From: Paraburkholderia unamae
GTDB taxonomy: Bacteria > Pseudomonadota > Gammaproteobacteria > Burkholderiales > Burkholderiaceae
Assembly (NCBI RefSeq): GCF_003268775.1
Contig: NZ_QLSU01000036.1
Span: forward strand, 1 to 64,000
DNA length: 64,000 bases
Direction: 5' to 3'
In this document: positions 8,146 through 14,842 of the stretch, piece by piece
Layout of the letters: each line of letters begins with the position of its first letter
Numbering within the stretch: the first letter of the stretch is position 1
The notes under the pieces: generated by a model
What the model saw: only the letters and a program-made list of their open reading frames with translations
Databases searched by the model: none
What the model was told of the DNA's origin: nothing
Position numbers and translations under genes: made by a program

Positions 8146-9984
8146 TTATGCGGCCACGCTGGCCATTTGCTTCTCATGCGCGAAGTTCGCGCGGATCAGC
8201 GCCGTGGCGACGTCGGGGCACACGCTGTTGCCGATCATGCGCACCTGTGACGATTTCGACAGCGGCTTCCCGTTGACGACCGGATTGATGACGTAGCTGG
8301 CCGGGAAGCCCTGGGCGAGCTTCAGCTCGTGCGGTTGGAGCATGCGCATGCCGATGTCGACGATTGCGTATTGCTCGCCGCCGATCATCACCACGCCGAG
8401 CGCGTGGGGCCCGTGGTACTTCTGCAAGAGCGCGCGCACTTCGCCAACGTGGGCGCCGCCGGCGGTGAGCGTCGGCATGGGCTCGCGCACGTCCTGCCCG
8501 AACTGGTTGTTGCGCAGCTTCACGAGGTGCGATGTCACGACAGACGTATCGGCTTTGCTCGTGACCGTGGCGAGCGGCTCGCTTGCGTCGCGCGGCCGCG
8601 ATTGTCCGGCACGGCCACCGCAGCCGACGAGCTGCACGGTGACGACGGAATGATGGTCCGTCGTGGTGATAGTCCCGGTCGGGACATCGACGCCCGTTCC
8701 GACGACGCCGCCGTAGTGCTTCGCGAGGAACGCCGAGACGACCGCGTGCTTTACGCCGCCTGCGACGGCCGTGCCGAGCGGCTTGTCGAGGCCCGGCACG
8801 CGCGGCTCTTGGCCCTCGCGCTCGCCGTAGCCGGTCTGGATAAGCGTCGCTGAGACGATCCCCATGGCGTGCGCGGCGCCGGCCGGGCGCGCGCAATCGC
8901 CGCCCGCAGTCACGGTGTGCAGCGGCGCATCGGCTGCGCTCCCGACGCTATTCGCCCGGAATTTCGTGATGTGGGCGGTTACGAGCGCCTGTTCGCCGCG
9001 GTGTGCTCCCGTGACGGTTGCGATCGGCGCATCGACCGGTGCAGTGCGATCGCTGCCGTGATGCGTTACATGCATCAGCGTCGGCGCGACGACAGCGAAT
9101 CTGTTGGCGGTCGTGGTCGTTCCCAGCGGGGCATCGAGGGCCGCGCCTCTGAAGCGCTCGCTGTCGCTGTAATACGACACGATGAACGGATCCGCACTGT
9201 CCACCACGAACTTCATGATGCCCTTCGCGATGCGGCGCAGAGTCGCGTCCTTCAACGGCTTGGAGCGCTCGAAGATCGACGGGCACGGCAGCTTCCAGTC
9301 GATGCAATCTGCCGCGGTGCGCCACGGCAGGAGCTTGCCCGCGCGCACGGCCGCGCTTTTCGGATCGCCGTGTGTTGGCGTCGGCCACGCGATCGGCAGA
9401 TGGTCGCGGCGCGCGACGAGGAACAGGCGCTTACGGATCGTCGGCGCGCCGTAGTCGCACGCGCGCAGCTCGCGGTGCTCGACGGCATAGCCTTGGCGCT
9501 TGAGTGCGTTCACGAACGAGCGGAACGTGCGGCCCCGATTCTTCGGGCACGGCTTACCATCTGCGGCCAGCGGGCCCCACGTCTGAAACTCTTCGACGTT
9601 TTCCAGCATGATCACGCGCGGCTTGACCTTCGCGGCCCAGCGCAGCGCGATCCAGGCGAGGCCTCGGATCTTCTTCGACACGGGCTTGCCGCCCTTCGCC
9701 TTGCTGAAGTGCTTGCAGTCCGGCGACAGCCAAACCAGTGCGACGGGCTGGTTGCCGGTGATCGCGATCGGATCGACGTCGAACACGCTCTCGCAGTAGT
9801 GCGCGGTGTGCGGGTGGTTCGCCGCGTGCATTGCGAGCGCTTCCGCGTCGTGGTTGATTGCGACGTCTACCGGGCGCCCGAACGCGCGTTCCAGCCCGGT
9901 GCTCGCGCCACCGCCGCCGGCGAAATTGTCGACGATCAGCTCGGAGCCGAGGTCCAATTGCAGCGAAATCAAATCGCGCTTCAT
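8146..9984 (-). CDS. C5-cytosine DNA methyltransferase with repeated recognition region
   Basis: A 612-residue enzyme that would methylate cytosine at C5 in DNA. Visible motifs: SAM site DNFAGGGGASTG (19-30), catalytic Cys90 in WLSPDCKHFS (PDC instead of the usual PPC), ENVEE (128-132), the RACDYGAPTIRKRLFLV block (173-190) and the C-terminal GNSVCPDVATALI (585-596). The recognition region (about 284-523) is long and made of seven degenerate repeats of the form (D/E)xPLxTVTxG then VVxxxLxK. No restriction endonuclease is adjacent. It probably protects phage DNA from host nucleases. Confidence 0.9.
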   Translation of the reverse strand: MKRDLISLQLDLGSELIVDNFAGGGGASTGLERAFGRPVDVAINHDAEALAMHAANHPHTAHYCESVFDVDPIAITGNQPVALVWLSPDCKHFSKAKGGKPVSKKIRGLAWIALRWAAKVKPRVIMLENVEEFQTWGPLAADGKPCPKNRGRTFRSFVNALKRQGYAVEHRELRACDYGAPTIRKRLFLVARRDHLPIAWPTPTHGDPKSAAVRAGKLLPWRTAADCIDWKLPCPSIFERSKPLKDATLRRIAKGIMKFVVDSADPFIVSYYSDSERFRGAALDAPLGTTTTANRFAVVAPTLMHVTHHGSDRTAPVDAPIATVTGAHRGEQALVTAHITKFRANSVGSAADAPLHTVTAGGDCARPAGAAHAMGIVSATLIQTGYGEREGQEPRVPGLDKPLGTAVAGGVKHAVVSAFLAKHYGGVVGTGVDVPTGTITTTDHHSVVTVQLVGCGGRAGQSRPRDASEPLATVTSKADTSVVTSHLVKLRNNQFGQDVREPMPTLTAGGAHVGEVRALLQKYHGPHALGVVMIGGEQYAIVDIGMRMLQPHELKLAQGFPASYVINPVVNGKPLSKSSQVRMIGNSVCPDVATALIRANFAHEKQMASVAA

Positions 9985-10005
9985 CGTGTCTCTCGAAGTT
10001 GGGGG

Positions 10006-10986
10006 TTAGGTGGTGGGTTCAAGCTGCTTGCGGACTGCCGCCGCGCGTGACTGTGAGCAACCCAGAAACTTGCGGATCTCGGTCACGGTCGGGCGCAGCT
10101 CACCGGCTGTTACTGCGGTCATGACTCGCATCACGTCGTCGGTCTGCTCGACTACCGGCAGGCGAAGCACCGGCGCTGACTCGACCGCGACCGGCGGCGC
10201 GACTGGCGCGGCCTCGTTACCCTCGGGCGTGACTGCCGTTACTACTTCGGCGTGACTGCCCTGCTGGGCGGGCGTTACCGCGATTTCAGTCACTGCGGCG
10301 GGGCGCAGCGCGAGCAGCCAGGCGAAGCAGGCGACAGCCTCAAGCACGGCGGCGAAGGCGAGACCGGTCACGAGTTCGGCGCGCGGCGCCGGCACGCCAA
10401 AGGCGGTCAGGGCGCCAGTCACCGGATCAGCCAGGGCGGCGGCGCGCGCGGCGGCGGCGCGGTCCTGCGCTGCCTCGGCGCGGAGCGCTTCAGCCTTCTC
10501 GGCGTCGATCGCATCCAGCTTCGCGGCGAAGGCTGTGCGTTCGACCCGGAGGCTCGTGCACGGCTCGACGCAGCGGCGCGCCGTGGCGCGGGCCAGTCGC
10601 GTGACGATCTCGGCCCGGTCACGGGCGATCACGCTCAAGTCACGGCCGGTCACGGTCACGACCGGCAGCGCGGCAGCGCGCAGCTCACCCGCATGCTTCT
10701 GCGCCATCAGGAAAAAGACTGCGTGGCCGTAGCAGGTCGCCGCCATGCAGCCAACCCACAGCGCCGCGCCGAGGATGCGCACGCGCAACCCATGCGGCCG
10801 GCAGAGGGCAGGGAGCAGGTGCGCAGCGACAACCAGCACGACGCCCACGGCAATCCACAGCACGCGCTCGGCGAGGAACCCGCCACGCTGCCAGCCAGCC
10901 ATGATCGAGAGGCACGCCGCAGTCACGGTCGCCGCGACTGCGAGTAGTGCCGGGTAAGCGCGCATGGGCATGGCGATTACTCGCAC
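10006..10986 (-). CDS. Membrane protein with C-terminal helix-turn-helix
   Basis: A protein of about 320 residues. The first 95 residues hold three membrane spans (LLAVAATVTAACLSI, VLWIAVGVVLVVAAHLLPAL, AALWVGCMAATCYGHAVFFL). A charged Ala-rich helical stretch follows, then a fourth span (LAFAAVLEAVACFAWLLAL). The last 60 residues look like a DNA-binding helix-turn-helix (PTVTEIRKFLGCSQSRAAAVRKQL). The start may be GTG 10986 or ATG 10971 or 10965. It overlaps the end of the PP-loop gene. A membrane-tethered regulator or a partition/exclusion role are both possible. Confidence 0.65.
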   Translation of the reverse strand: MRVIAMPMRAYPALLAVAATVTAACLSIMAGWQRGGFLAERVLWIAVGVVLVVAAHLLPALCRPHGLRVRILGAALWVGCMAATCYGHAVFFLMAQKHAGELRAAALPVVTVTGRDLSVIARDRAEIVTRLARATARRCVEPCTSLRVERTAFAAKLDAIDAEKAEALRAEAAQDRAAAARAAALADPVTGALTAFGVPAPRAELVTGLAFAAVLEAVACFAWLLALRPAAVTEIAVTPAQQGSHAEVVTAVTPEGNEAAPVAPPVAVESAPVLRLPVVEQTDDVMRVMTAVTAGELRPTVTEIRKFLGCSQSRAAAVRKQLEPTT

Positions 10987-11951
10987 AGGCCGTATTCCGA
11001 CGCGCAGGCCGTGGCCGATGCCGCGTCAGCGAGCAAGTCGTACTGGCGACCACCACGGGTGGTCTTCGACCACTCAACTACATGCCAAACCGTCGACGAG
11101 GTGCCCGAGTGGCCCTGAGTGCCTAGGTGGAAGAACGAAACGGGACTCCGTGGTCGGCATACGGCGGACACGAGGCGCTCCCACTCGGAAATGCGCTCAA
11201 TATGCTGCGGAAAACGGCGGGCGATTTCCCGCAGCTCGGCCTTCGCCGCATTGATGCACGGCATGCAACCGACTCGCGACATACCCTGCCGGTACAGCGG
11301 GTTGGGTCGAATCCCTGCGGCTGCATGGGCCTCGAACACGTCCTCGACACCCCAGCGGAGGATCGGACGATAGACTGAATAGAAGCCACCGCGATGCTCA
11401 TACGAGGGCAACCAACGGCGTGACGCACTTTCGTCCGCTCGCACGCCCTGCCACGATTCGACGGCATAGCCATCGTCAATCAGGCCCAGTTGATACTCGG
11501 TTATCGGGTTGCGCTTCAGGTATTCGGTGCAATACTGGCGCTTGCGGGAGGGAAAGCCGCCCTTCAGCATGCACATGTCGAGATAGGGGTTGCCGGTTGG
11601 CTGGAGCAATTCCAAGGCACGGGCCGCAGCCTCCTGCGTCCACGCGTACTGAAACTGACGCGCGCCGTACACGGCCGACTCCGGTTCGCCGGCGGCGATC
11701 CGTGCAAGGTTGGCGCGCTTCGTCGCGAACTCATCATCGAACGACGCGCGCACAACGTTGATCTCGACGCCGAGCGTCTGCGGCAGATAGCCGAGCGCGT
11801 ACTCGTAGGTCGCCTCGTGCTCATTCCCGGTGTCGGCGAACACGAAGCGGCAGCCTTCGCGGCCATGCAACTCGATAGCCAGCAGTGCAGTCGCAGTGCT
11901 GTCCTTGCCACCGGACATCGAGACAACGTGAAGGGTCGTTCGTTCGCTCAT
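10977..11951 (-). CDS. PAPS-reductase-family PP-loop protein
   Basis: A 324-residue protein of the adenine nucleotide alpha-hydrolase fold. The PP-loop VVSMSGGKDSTATA is at the N-terminus, then FVFADTGNEHEATYEY. Cysteines typical of Fe-S members occur in LDMCML, RQYCTEYLKR and VGCMPCINAAKAELRE. The start ATG 11951 gives the family N-terminus; a longer upstream reading has no support. Relatives include sulfate assimilation enzymes and the DNA phosphorothioation protein DndC; no dndB, dndD or dndE is present. A nucleic-acid modification role is possible but unproved. Confidence 0.8.
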   Translation of the reverse strand: MSERTTLHVVSMSGGKDSTATALLAIELHGREGCRFVFADTGNEHEATYEYALGYLPQTLGVEINVVRASFDDEFATKRANLARIAAGEPESAVYGARQFQYAWTQEAAARALELLQPTGNPYLDMCMLKGGFPSRKRQYCTEYLKRNPITEYQLGLIDDGYAVESWQGVRADESASRRWLPSYEHRGGFYSVYRPILRWGVEDVFEAHAAAGIRPNPLYRQGMSRVGCMPCINAAKAELREIARRFPQHIERISEWERLVSAVCRPRSPVSFFHLGTQGHSGTSSTVWHVVEWSKTTRGGRQYDLLADAASATACASEYGLCE

Positions 11952-12040
11952 CTCTAGCTCGAAAAAGGACCGGCCCGTACTGGCGCCGGCCAAGACACAC
12001 AACGTCACCCTCGGAGGTGCCGTCGCGAAACTGTTCAGGG

Positions 12041-12294
12041 TTACTCGATTTGCGCTCTGAGCATCGCGTCGCGCGAGTTGCGGAGCTTTGCGAGCGTCGG
12101 GGCTTTGGACTTCGCGAGGCGCAACGCGCCGATCGCCAATTCCTTCCACGAGACGGCAGTCTGGTAACTACCGGCTAGCACGCGTTGGGGGGGGGGCGGT
12201 TGCAGAGCTGCTCGATTTCACCGCGCAGCACTTCGATTTCCTTGCGCTCAACTTCGAGCGCCTCCTTCGTCTTTTCGATCTTCTGTTGAGCCAT
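12041..12294 (-). pseudogene. Gene interrupted at a 10-C tract (frame-variable or slippery)
   Basis: ATG 12294 follows a good ribosome site (CAGGAGATCGAT). The first frame gives a 39-residue coiled-coil peptide (MAQQKIEKTKEALEVERKEI..., ending NRPPPNAC) that stops at 12175. The stop lies just after a run of ten C (minus strand; G at 12187-12196). With 11 or 8 C the frame continues to 12041 and adds a protein-like tail (QRVLAGSYQTAVSWKEL..., LAKLRNSRDAMLRAQIE), about 84 residues in all. It is either phase-variable, decoded by slippage, truly truncated, or a sequencing miscount. Confidence 0.65.
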
Positions 12295-12359
12295 ATCGAT
12301 CTCCTGGTAGGAGTGCTAAATAGATTCAAGGGAGCGCGCGAGTCAGCGCGTGATTCAAC

Positions 12360-12494
12360 TCAGGTACAGCGATGCTTGATGCAGTGAGCCTCGAAAGCTG
12401 CTTCGCGCTCATGCATCTGAGCCTGGAAGGCGAGCAGGGCGATAGCGACGAAACCAGCGATGCAGATGCGACCGGCGAGCTTGAGCGTTTCCAT
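12360..12494 (-). CDS. Small membrane protein, 44 aa
   Basis: Starts METLKLAGR and has one membrane span (ICIAGFVAIALLAFQA) followed by a charged tail with two Cys (HCIKHRC). The start overlaps the stop of the preceding small gene (TGATG). It is the second gene after pL. No family is recognised. Confidence 0.55.
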   Translation of the reverse strand: METLKLAGRICIAGFVAIALLAFQAQMHEREAAFEAHCIKHRCT

Positions 12495-12640
12495 CAAGCA
12501 CCTGCACGCAGGGCGACGATCAGATACCAGCCTGCACCAACGCCAGCGAACAGAGCAAAGGCACCAGCCACGCGAATGACCTTGCTATACAGCTCATCGC
12601 ACGAAGCGAGCAGGGCGTTATCGCAAGCGATTCTGTTCAT
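12494..12640 (-). CDS. Small membrane protein, 48 aa
   Basis: First gene downstream of pL. Starts MNRIACDNALLAS (a second ATG lies immediately upstream at 12643) and has one strongly hydrophobic span (VAGAFALFAGVGAGWYLIVAL). It begins about 18 bases after the large leader hairpin. Small early membrane proteins in phages often act on superinfection exclusion or the host membrane, but nothing here proves that. Confidence 0.55.
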   Translation of the reverse strand: MNRIACDNALLASCDELYSKVIRVAGAFALFAGVGAGWYLIVALRAGA

Positions 12641-12660
12641 CATTCGGTCCATTTATTATT

Positions 12661-12777
12661 CGCAGCCCTAAGCGGGAGCGCTTCTCTCACGTTGCGAGGT
12701 CCATGCGTGGGAGACAACACGCTACGGGCTATTTAGAGCCGCCGCGACGGCTTGAAGCGCTCCCGCTCAGGGCTGCG
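12661..12777 (-). ncRNA. Structured pL leader RNA (24-bp stem with inner hairpins)
   Basis: The arms 12661-12684 and 12754-12777 are inverted repeats differing at one base. In the leftward transcript that pair is G-U, so all 24 positions pair; on the + strand it would be A-C. The 69-nt interior holds further hairpins (AGCCG/CGGCT at 12737-12752; GCGTG/CACGC at 12705-12722). The structure begins about 11 nt after the predicted pL start. It may be an antitermination or translational control element. Confidence 0.5.
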
Positions 12778-12795
12778 TGATGAGTGGGTGAACGG

Positions 12796-12824
12796 ATTAC
12801 ACCATATGGTTTATATTCGGTCAA
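12796..12824 (-). promoter_or_regulatory. Leftward early promoter pL
   Basis: On the minus strand TTGACC (12819-12824), a 17-bp spacer, and TGTAAT (12796-12801). One operator covers the spacer and the first base of the -10; a second abuts the upstream side of the -35. Predicted start near 12788. Confidence 0.7.
12800..12812 (-). promoter_or_regulatory. Operator OL1
   Basis: AAACCATATGGTG on the minus strand; one of five copies of the 13-bp consensus AAACCrTwyGGTG. It lies within pL. Confidence 0.7.
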
Positions 12825-12837
12825 CACCATTTGGTTT
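12825..12837 (-). promoter_or_regulatory. Operator OL2
   Basis: AAACCAAATGGTG on the minus strand, 25 bp from OL1 and adjacent to the pL -35. Confidence 0.7.
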
Positions 12838-12877
12838 ATGTTGGTGCGGAAATTTGTAACAACGCCGGGAGTGGCCG

Positions 12878-12920
12878 ATACCTCTAGGGTTAAGCGCCTA
12901 TACCTATAGGGTTAAGTGCC
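12878..12920 (+). repeat. Two 21-bp direct repeats upstream of a small gene
   Basis: ATACCTCTAGGGTTAAGCGC at 12878 and ATACCTATAGGGTTAAGTGC at 12900 (each followed by C), spaced 22 bp, 12 bp before the next start codon. The spacing of two helical turns suggests a binding site for a regulator, distinct from the repressor operators. Confidence 0.55.
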
Positions 12921-12931
12921 GGGAGGCGACC

Positions 12932-13132
12932 ATGACACGCGAGGAAGTGCTGCAAAGGATGGTGGCGGCTGCGCCAGATGACCAGCGATGGGGCCCGATC
13001 GAGCGCTACGCCGATTTGTTGGCCGAGCTGGAGAGGATGCTCAGCGACCGCGAGATGGGGGTGTTGGTGGATGTGGGTGCGCGGCTGGTGCGCGCCATCT
13101 ACCCCGAGGCGTTCCGGGTGGTCCCGCTATGA
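12932..13132 (+). CDS. Small acidic helical protein, unknown
   Basis: A 66-residue protein with a clear ribosome site (GGGAGGCGACC then ATG). It is amphipathic and helical (EVLQRMVAAAPDD, YADLLAELERMLSDRE, ARLVRAIYPEAF). It is transcribed away from pL towards the secreted-protein gene, and its stop codon falls inside the terminator of that convergent gene. No family recognised. Confidence 0.6.
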   Translation: MTREEVLQRMVAAAPDDQRWGPIERYADLLAELERMLSDREMGVLVDVGARLVRAIYPEAFRVVPL

Positions 13133-13155
13133 AAAAGCCCCGCATGGGGCGGGGC
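13132..13155 (-). terminator. Terminator of the secreted-protein gene
   Basis: On the minus strand GCCCCGC, short loop, GCGGGGC, then TTTTT (13132-13136). It overlaps the stop of the convergent + gene. Confidence 0.7.
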
Positions 13156-13168
13156 GATATGGTGTGGG

Positions 13169-13852
13169 TCAGAACAGATTCGGCTTCGGCTTTACTGTCG
13201 ATGCATCGAGGTGCGTTTTCTCGACACTGATGTAGCGTTCGATAGTCGGCGGTGTCCGGTCGTCCGCGAGACTCGACGGACACAGGTCAATCAAGAACTC
13301 GACGGCGGACGTTGTGATTTGATCCGTAGGGGAGAGCGACTGGCGCCAGAAGTTGGCGACGAAGCCGGACTTAACCTTGAAGTGGGCCCCGTTTCTATAG
13401 AGGCAGTCCTCCGCCTTGCGGGTGTCTGCGAGCTTGCCGCGACCATACTTCGCCGCGATCTGTGACTTCGCCATTTCGAATGCTGATTCGCTGAGCTTCA
13501 GCGACATTCCGGTGACGACGTCTGAAACGATCGTAAATGTTGCTTCGATTGCCCCGCCATCGAACGGCGTCATGATTCTAGTGGCGAACTTCGAGGCGCC
13601 AGGCGGAAGCGGCTCGTTGGACGCTTCCGCCGTCAACGGCGCAACCAAATACACGCCATCCCCTTCCTTGAGCTGCTCCAGGGCCTCGCGCGTCATGCCA
13701 ATCTTAATTGCGCCGAACCCTTGCGGACCGGTCGCCGCCGACCTGTTGGCCGGTGTCGCCTTCTTTTCATGAGGCTGGTTTTCTGCCGACGCGTTGCCGG
13801 CCGCGAGAATGGCAGCTACGGACGCGATGGCGCCGACTGTTTTCCACAGCAT
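13169..13852 (-). CDS. Secreted protein in the immunity region, unknown function
   Basis: A 227-residue protein with a signal peptide (LWKTVGAIASVAAILAAGNASA, cut before ENQ). The mature part has GFGAIKIGMTREALEQLK, a pattern seen in small periplasmic proteins, then a beta-rich domain with two Cys (EDCLYRNG, LIDLCPSS) that could pair in the periplasm. It has its own terminator and lies between pL and the repressor, a common place for genes expressed in the lysogen. It is a candidate lysogenic-conversion gene. Confidence 0.65.
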   Translation of the reverse strand: MLWKTVGAIASVAAILAAGNASAENQPHEKKATPANRSAATGPQGFGAIKIGMTREALEQLKEGDGVYLVAPLTAEASNEPLPPGASKFATRIMTPFDGGAIEATFTIVSDVVTGMSLKLSESAFEMAKSQIAAKYGRGKLADTRKAEDCLYRNGAHFKVKSGFVANFWRQSLSPTDQITTSAVEFLIDLCPSSLADDRTPPTIERYISVEKTHLDASTVKPKPNLF

Positions 13853-14060
13853 TGTTGTTCCCCGATTATTGGTCGCTAGGCTAAAAGGCCGTCCCAGCTG
13901 AGGACTGAGTCGGCGTGCACTCTTGCGGTGCGGCGTTTACCTTTACGGTATGACGAAAATATTCGCTGTGACGGCTGTCACCTGACTTTCGTGATTTTTT
14001 TGTTTGAATGACAAGTCTTACATTGGCCCCTTCATCGGGCGCTGTTTTTTGGATAGACTA
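13853..14060. other. Divergent intergenic region
   Basis: About 210 bp of relatively AT-rich sequence between the secreted-protein gene (leftward) and the LexA-controlled gene (rightward). It must hold the promoter for the secreted protein. No further repeats were seen. Confidence 0.4.
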
Positions 14061-14076
14061 CTGTATATCCATACAG
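14061..14076 (+). promoter_or_regulatory. LexA (SOS) box 1
   Basis: CTGTATATCCATACAG, a perfect CTGT-N8-ACAG SOS box, 34 bp before the GTG of the next gene. Expected to be repressed by host LexA until DNA damage. Confidence 0.85.
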
Positions 14077-14109
14077 TATTGTTAATGAGTTGAGGCTCGC
14101 GGGGGCGGC

Positions 14110-14409
14110 GTGGATCAAGCAGTGAAAGCTGAGGGAATGCGGTGCAAGGCGGGAGATTTGGCGCGAGTAGTCCACTCGACCAATCCGCTGCTGATCGGCC
14201 GAGTTGTGCTCGTTGAGAGGTGGGGAAAGTGCGATCGATGGAACGTTACGCTACTTGGCGAGCCATCCTTCGGACTGGAGTTTGGCACGGGGCGTCCGAT
14301 CGTCGGCAGCAAAACGGCCTTTCGCGACACATCGCTCAGGCCACTGCAAAGCAGTGAGCGCGCATCGGGCGCGCAATCAATCGGCTTGGAAGCGCCCAGG
14401 CTCGGGTGA
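14110..14409 (+). CDS. LexA-controlled small protein, candidate antirepressor
   Basis: A 99-residue protein starting at GTG 14110 (ATG 14137 is an alternative). The core (CKAGDLARVVHSTNPLLIGR, then RWNVTLLGEPSFGLEFG) looks like a small beta-barrel. It has an SOS box upstream and its 3' end overlaps the repressor gene by 33 bp tail to tail. The repressor has no autocleavage domain, so this gene is a good candidate for the protein that inactivates it after DNA damage, by analogy with Tum of phage 186. This role is inferred from context. Confidence 0.65.
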   Translation: MDQAVKAEGMRCKAGDLARVVHSTNPLLIGRVVLVERWGKCDRWNVTLLGEPSFGLEFGTGRPIVGSKTAFRDTSLRPLQSSERASGAQSIGLEAPRLG

Positions 14410-14757
14410 GGTCGAGGTCGCGGGCTGAGCGAGAAGCCCACTGATATAGGCCTCGACCCGCATCCTTCCTAGGTCATCCAGTCGGTCCCAGCCCGCAGGG
14501 GCGGGCGCGCGGTCGTCTCTCGGCCGCGGCGCGATGAGGTCAATTACCTCTCCACCGGTGCTTTCGCTCCAGGCGCGCTCCATCTCCAGCGCGACCTTCT
14601 CTCCAAACGACTTGGACCTTGCCATGTCGTGGATTTGCTGTGGCAGACGCTTCATGCGGCGCGCAACTTCGGCCTGGCCGTGGACTTCTATCAGACGTGA
14701 TAGTGCGAGGCGCCGCAGCTCGGTCACCTGCTCGTGCACCAAAAGATTATCTCCCAT
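14377..14757 (-). CDS. Short phage repressor (CI-like), no protease domain
   Basis: A 126-residue protein. The N-terminal half has a helix-turn-helix of the kind seen in small phage repressors (LIEVHGQAEVARRMKRLPQQ). The rest is a short tail (ESTGGEVIDLIAPRPRDDR) with no S24 peptidase Ser/Lys signature, so RecA-stimulated self-cleavage is not expected. Start ATG 14757 (MGDNLLVH) is chosen because longer readings run through the operators. It lies opposite the Cro-like gene with three operators between them, the standard immunity layout. Confidence 0.75.
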   Translation of the reverse strand: MGDNLLVHEQVTELRRLALSRLIEVHGQAEVARRMKRLPQQIHDMARSKSFGEKVALEMERAWSESTGGEVIDLIAPRPRDDRAPAPAGWDRLDDLGRMRVEAYISGLLAQPATSTSPEPGRFQAD

Positions 14758-14777
14758 GGGTGCAATTAGACCATCGT

Positions 14778-14790
14778 AAACCATTTGGTG
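14778..14790 (+). promoter_or_regulatory. Operator OR3 (repressor-proximal)
   Basis: AAACCATTTGGTG; overlaps the likely repressor promoter, whose weak -10 TCTAAT on the minus strand ends about 7 bp from the repressor ATG. Confidence 0.7.
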
Positions 14791-14794
14791 AAAT

Positions 14795-14807
14795 AAACCG
14801 TTCGGTG
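14795..14807 (+). promoter_or_regulatory. Operator OR2
   Basis: AAACCGTTCGGTG, immediately before the pR -35. Confidence 0.7.
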
Positions 14808-14836
14808 TTGAATGTATAAACCGTTTGGTGTACTCT
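14808..14836 (+). promoter_or_regulatory. Rightward early promoter pR
   Basis: TTGAAT (14808-14813), 17-bp spacer, TACTCT (14831-14836). The start is predicted near 14843, the A of the Cro-like ATG, implying a leaderless message. Confidence 0.65.
14818..14830 (+). promoter_or_regulatory. Operator OR1
   Basis: AAACCGTTTGGTG, filling the 3' part of the pR spacer, so binding would block RNA polymerase. Confidence 0.7.
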
Positions 14837-14842
14837 GGCGTC

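Noticed and set aside
8146..9984. A restriction-modification system
   Set aside because: No endonuclease lies next to either methyltransferase; the HNH protein belongs to the packaging genes far away.
10977..11951. A DNA phosphorothioation (dnd) system
   Set aside because: Only a DndC-like PP-loop protein is present. No dndA, B, D, E or restriction genes were found nearby.
11952..12149. N-terminal extension of the PP-loop protein
   Set aside because: The added 66 residues have no similarity to the family, and the same DNA encodes the tail of the gene with the C tract in another frame. The family start is at 11951.
12661..12777. A small inverted-repeat transposon (MITE)
   Set aside because: There is no target duplication at its ends, only one copy in the window, and the G-U versus A-C asymmetry points to an RNA function from pL.
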